Assembly (NCBI RefSeq): GCF_021390155.1
Contig: NZ_CP089985.1
Coordinates: forward strand, 3,421,001 to 3,485,000
Reading direction: 5' to 3'
DNA: 64,000 nucleotides
Source: Pseudomonas sp. HN11
Lineage (GTDB): Bacteria > Pseudomonadota > Gammaproteobacteria > Pseudomonadales > Pseudomonadaceae
Positions within the stretch are counted from its first letter, which is position 1. Every line of letters starts with the position of its first letter. Positions 62,006-64,000 of the stretch are shown here, one piece after another. The notes below the pieces were generated by a model. That model was not told the origin of the DNA. It saw only the letters and a list, made by a program, of their open reading frames with translations, and made no database searches. The translations under genes were made by a program, and so were the position numbers.

Positions 62006-64000
62006 ATGCCAAAGCCTCTCAGCGAGTACAACCGCAAGCGCGATTTCGGGATTACCGCCGAACCGTCAGGCAGCGCACCCGCCGGCAAGCGCAAAGGGTC
62101 GGCGCTGTCCTTTGTTATCCAGAAGCATGACGCGCGCAATTTGCACTATGACTTTCGCCTCGAGCTGGATGGCGTTCTGCTCAGTTGGGCGGTACCCAAA
62201 GGCCCGAGCCTGGATCCCAGCCAGAAGCGCCTGGCCGTTCATGTGGAAGACCACCCCCTGAGTTACGGCGGCTTCGAAGGCAGCATTCCGGCGGGCCAAT
62301 ACGGCGCGGGTGATGTCATTGTGTGGGACCGTGGTGTATGGCAACCCCATGAGGATCCCCGCGCGGCCTACGCCGCCGGCAAACTCAAGTTCACCCTTGT
62401 CGGCGAAAAACTCTCCGGCGACTGGACGCTGGTACGTACCCGCCTCAAAGGCAGCGGCGATAAAGAGCAATGGCTGTTGATCAAGGAAAAGGACCCGCAG
62501 GCACGCAAGGCCGAAGACTACGATATCGTCCAGGCCCAGCCCAACAGCGTGCTCAGCGACGCCTCGGTGGGCAAGCCTAAACGCCGGGGCAAAACCAGGA
62601 AGCCCAGCACCGCCCTCCCCGAACATTTTACGCCGCAATTGGCCACGCTGGTGGATCGTGCCCCCGAAGGCGACTGGCAATACGAAATCAAGTTCGATGG
62701 CTACCGCATACTTGCGCGCATTCGCGACAGCGAGGTGCGTTTGTTCACGCGCAACGGCCACGACTGGACCGAACGTCTGCCGCGCCAGGCCAAGGCCCTG
62801 CAAGCGCTCAAGCTCAAGGACAGCTGGCTCGACGGCGAGGTAGTCAGCCTTAACGGCGACGGCCTGCCGGATTTCCAGGCGCTGCAGAACGCTTTTGATA
62901 TCGGGCGCAGTCTGGACATCGTCTATTACCTGTTCGATGCACCGTTCCTTAATGGCCAGGATCTACGGCAATTGCCCGTCGAGGAGCGCCGTGCCGCTCT
63001 GAAGGATGTGCTGGCCGGCGGCCGAAGCAAATTATTGCGATTCTCCGACGCTTTCACCGCCCACCATCGAGATATCTTTGAGAGCGCTTGCGACTTGGCA
63101 CTCGAAGGGGTGATCGGCAAGCGCCTGGGCAGCCCGTACGTTTCCAGTCGCAGTGCCGATTGGATCAAGCTCAAATGCCGCTTGCGCCAGGAATTCGTGA
63201 TCGTCGGCTACACGCGACCGCAGGGTTCACGCAGTGGTTTCGGGGCGCTGTTGTTGGCCGTGAACGACGACTCCGGGCTGGTGTACGCCGGCCGTGTGGG
63301 GACAGGTTTTGACCAGGCGTCACTGAAAGCGATCTACGCGCAACTCGTGCGCCTTGAGCGTAAGGCGTCGCCCCTGGACAAACCGCTGACCAGCGCCCAG
63401 GCCCGCGGCGTGCACTGGGTAGAGCCAACGTTGGTCGGCGAGGTTCAATTCACTGAATGGACCCGTGAAGGGGTGGTCCGCCAAGCCGCGTTCGTCGGGC
63501 TGCGCACCGACAAACCGGCGACGCAGATCATTCTTGAGCAACCGCGTACTGCCAAATCCATGAAACCTGCAAAAAAGACCAGCGGCAAAGTGAATATCAC
63601 CCACCCCGAACGCGTGATCGACACACAAAGCGGCACGCAAAAACAGCAGCTGGCGCAATTCTACGACAGCATCAGCGAATGGATACTGCCCTTTCTGCAT
63701 CATCGCCCTGTATCACTGTTAAGGGCGCCGGAAGGCATCGACGGGGAACAGTTCTTCCAGAAACACGCTGAACGCCTGGCTATTCCCAATATCAAGCAGT
63801 TGGACCAGGCACTCGACCCCGGCCATGCGCGCCTGATGGAGATCGACAGCGTCGGCGCGTTGATCGGAGCCGTGCAAATGGGCGCGGTGGAATTTCACAC
63901 ATGGGGCGCTACCTCGGACAAGATCGAAACCCCGGATCTGTTCGTGCTCGACCTTGACCCAGACCCGGCCCTGCCGTGGAAGGCCATGCTGGAAGCGGCG
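62006..64000 (+). CDS. ligD: DNA ligase D, 3' truncated by window end
   Basis: 665 residues are visible from the ATG at 62006; full LigD is about 820-880. Phosphoesterase domain first (about 20-170; FVIQKHDARNLHYDFRLE, GSIPAGQYGAGDVIVWDRG), then the ATP-dependent ligase (nucleotidyl Lys229 in EIKFDGYR, DGEVV, EGVIGKR, DWIKLKC), then the start of the polymerase/primase domain (about 545 on; NITHPERVID, VEFHTWGA, DLFVLDLDPDP). It trims, fills and seals ends held by Ku. No stop before the edge. Confidence 0.95.
   Translation, partial: MPKPLSEYNRKRDFGITAEPSGSAPAGKRKGSALSFVIQKHDARNLHYDFRLELDGVLLSWAVPKGPSLDPSQKRLAVHVEDHPLSYGGFEGSIPAGQYGAGDVIVWDRGVWQPHEDPRAAYAAGKLKFTLVGEKLSGDWTLVRTRLKGSGDKEQWLLIKEKDPQARKAEDYDIVQAQPNSVLSDASVGKPKRRGKTRKPSTALPEHFTPQLATLVDRAPEGDWQYEIKFDGYRILARIRDSEVRLFTRNGHDWTERLPRQAKALQALKLKDSWLDGEVVSLNGDGLPDFQALQNAFDIGRSLDIVYYLFDAPFLNGQDLRQLPVEERRAALKDVLAGGRSKLLRFSDAFTAHHRDIFESACDLALEGVIGKRLGSPYVSSRSADWIKLKCRLRQEFVIVGYTRPQGSRSGFGALLLAVNDDSGLVYAGRVGTGFDQASLKAIYAQLVRLERKASPLDKPLTSAQARGVHWVEPTLVGEVQFTEWTREGVVRQAAFVGLRTDKPATQIILEQPRTAKSMKPAKKTSGKVNITHPERVIDTQSGTQKQQLAQFYDSISEWILPFLHHRPVSLLRAPEGIDGEQFFQKHAERLAIPNIKQLDQALDPGHARLMEIDSVGALIGAVQMGAVEFHTWGATSDKIETPDLFVLDLDPDPALPWKAMLEAA

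Noticed and set aside
62066..62803. 245-residue minus-strand frame
   Set aside because: Antisense to ligD; the phosphoesterase and ligase motifs are intact on the plus strand.

Overview
The window looks like a chromosomal stretch from a fluorescent pseudomonad (Pseudomonas fluorescens group). It is GC-rich apart from one AT-rich patch near 32.7-34.4 kb. Supporting protein types are a MexF that reads almost word for word like the P. aeruginosa protein, PvdE-type and FhuF-type siderophore genes, EfeUOB, and several small Pseudomonas-type proteins. No tRNA, rRNA, CRISPR array, insertion sequence or phage was seen.

Layout. (1) 1-17.6 kb: the 3' end of a siderophore-type nonribosomal peptide synthetase locus. 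It holds a synthetase truncated by the window edge and ending in a fused TauD-type hydroxylase, a terminal synthetase with a thioesterase, a PvdE-like exporter, a FhuF-like iron reductase and an SbmA/YddA-like ABC protein. By-eye specificity codes read Asp - Dab - Asp, and two condensation-like domains have lost the catalytic His, as in the interface domains that assist Asp beta-hydroxylation. The product is probably a beta-hydroxyaspartate (lipo)peptide siderophore of the corrugatin kind. (2) 17.6-22.0 kb: a periplasmic molybdoenzyme, its cytochrome b and a periplasmic protein, divergent from a two-component system with TGACA-N4-TGTCA boxes between them. The arrangement resembles E. coli HprRS/MsrPQ. 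(3) 22-25.9 kb: an SDR, a SnoaL-like protein, a 14-helix MFS pump and a LysR regulator. (4) 26.2-32.5 kb: small stress or envelope genes, namely DUF1641 with a sulfide:quinone-reductase-like flavoprotein, a methyltransferase, a frameshifted cinA, a DUF1264 lipoprotein, a DUF6555 pair and a YetF/DUF421 operon. (5) 32.6-34.4 kb: an AT-rich patch with two orphan membrane proteins and a possible ABC-ATPase remnant. (6) 34.4-41.9 kb: a TonB receptor followed by a complete Opp/Nik-type ABC importer. (7) 42-48 kb: mexEF-oprN with a MexT-like box and a clear terminator. (8) 48.1-53.5 kb: an AraC regulator and the Fur-box-preceded efeUOB operon plus an extra EfeM. (9) 53.6-64 kb: an unknown 1060-aa protein, pssA, a tetR with a palindromic operator, a DUF1348 protein, a PQQ-type sugar dehydrogenase, a small secreted protein, and ku-ligD with ligD cut by the window end.

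Iron is the recurring theme: siderophore synthesis, export and reduction, an outer-membrane receptor with an ABC importer, and EfeUOBM. The most rewarding targets are the interface-domain synthetase, the TonB/Opp importer, the HprRS-like redox module, the frameshifted cinA and the 1060-aa unknown. All family names and specificity codes are my reading of motifs; no database search was possible.
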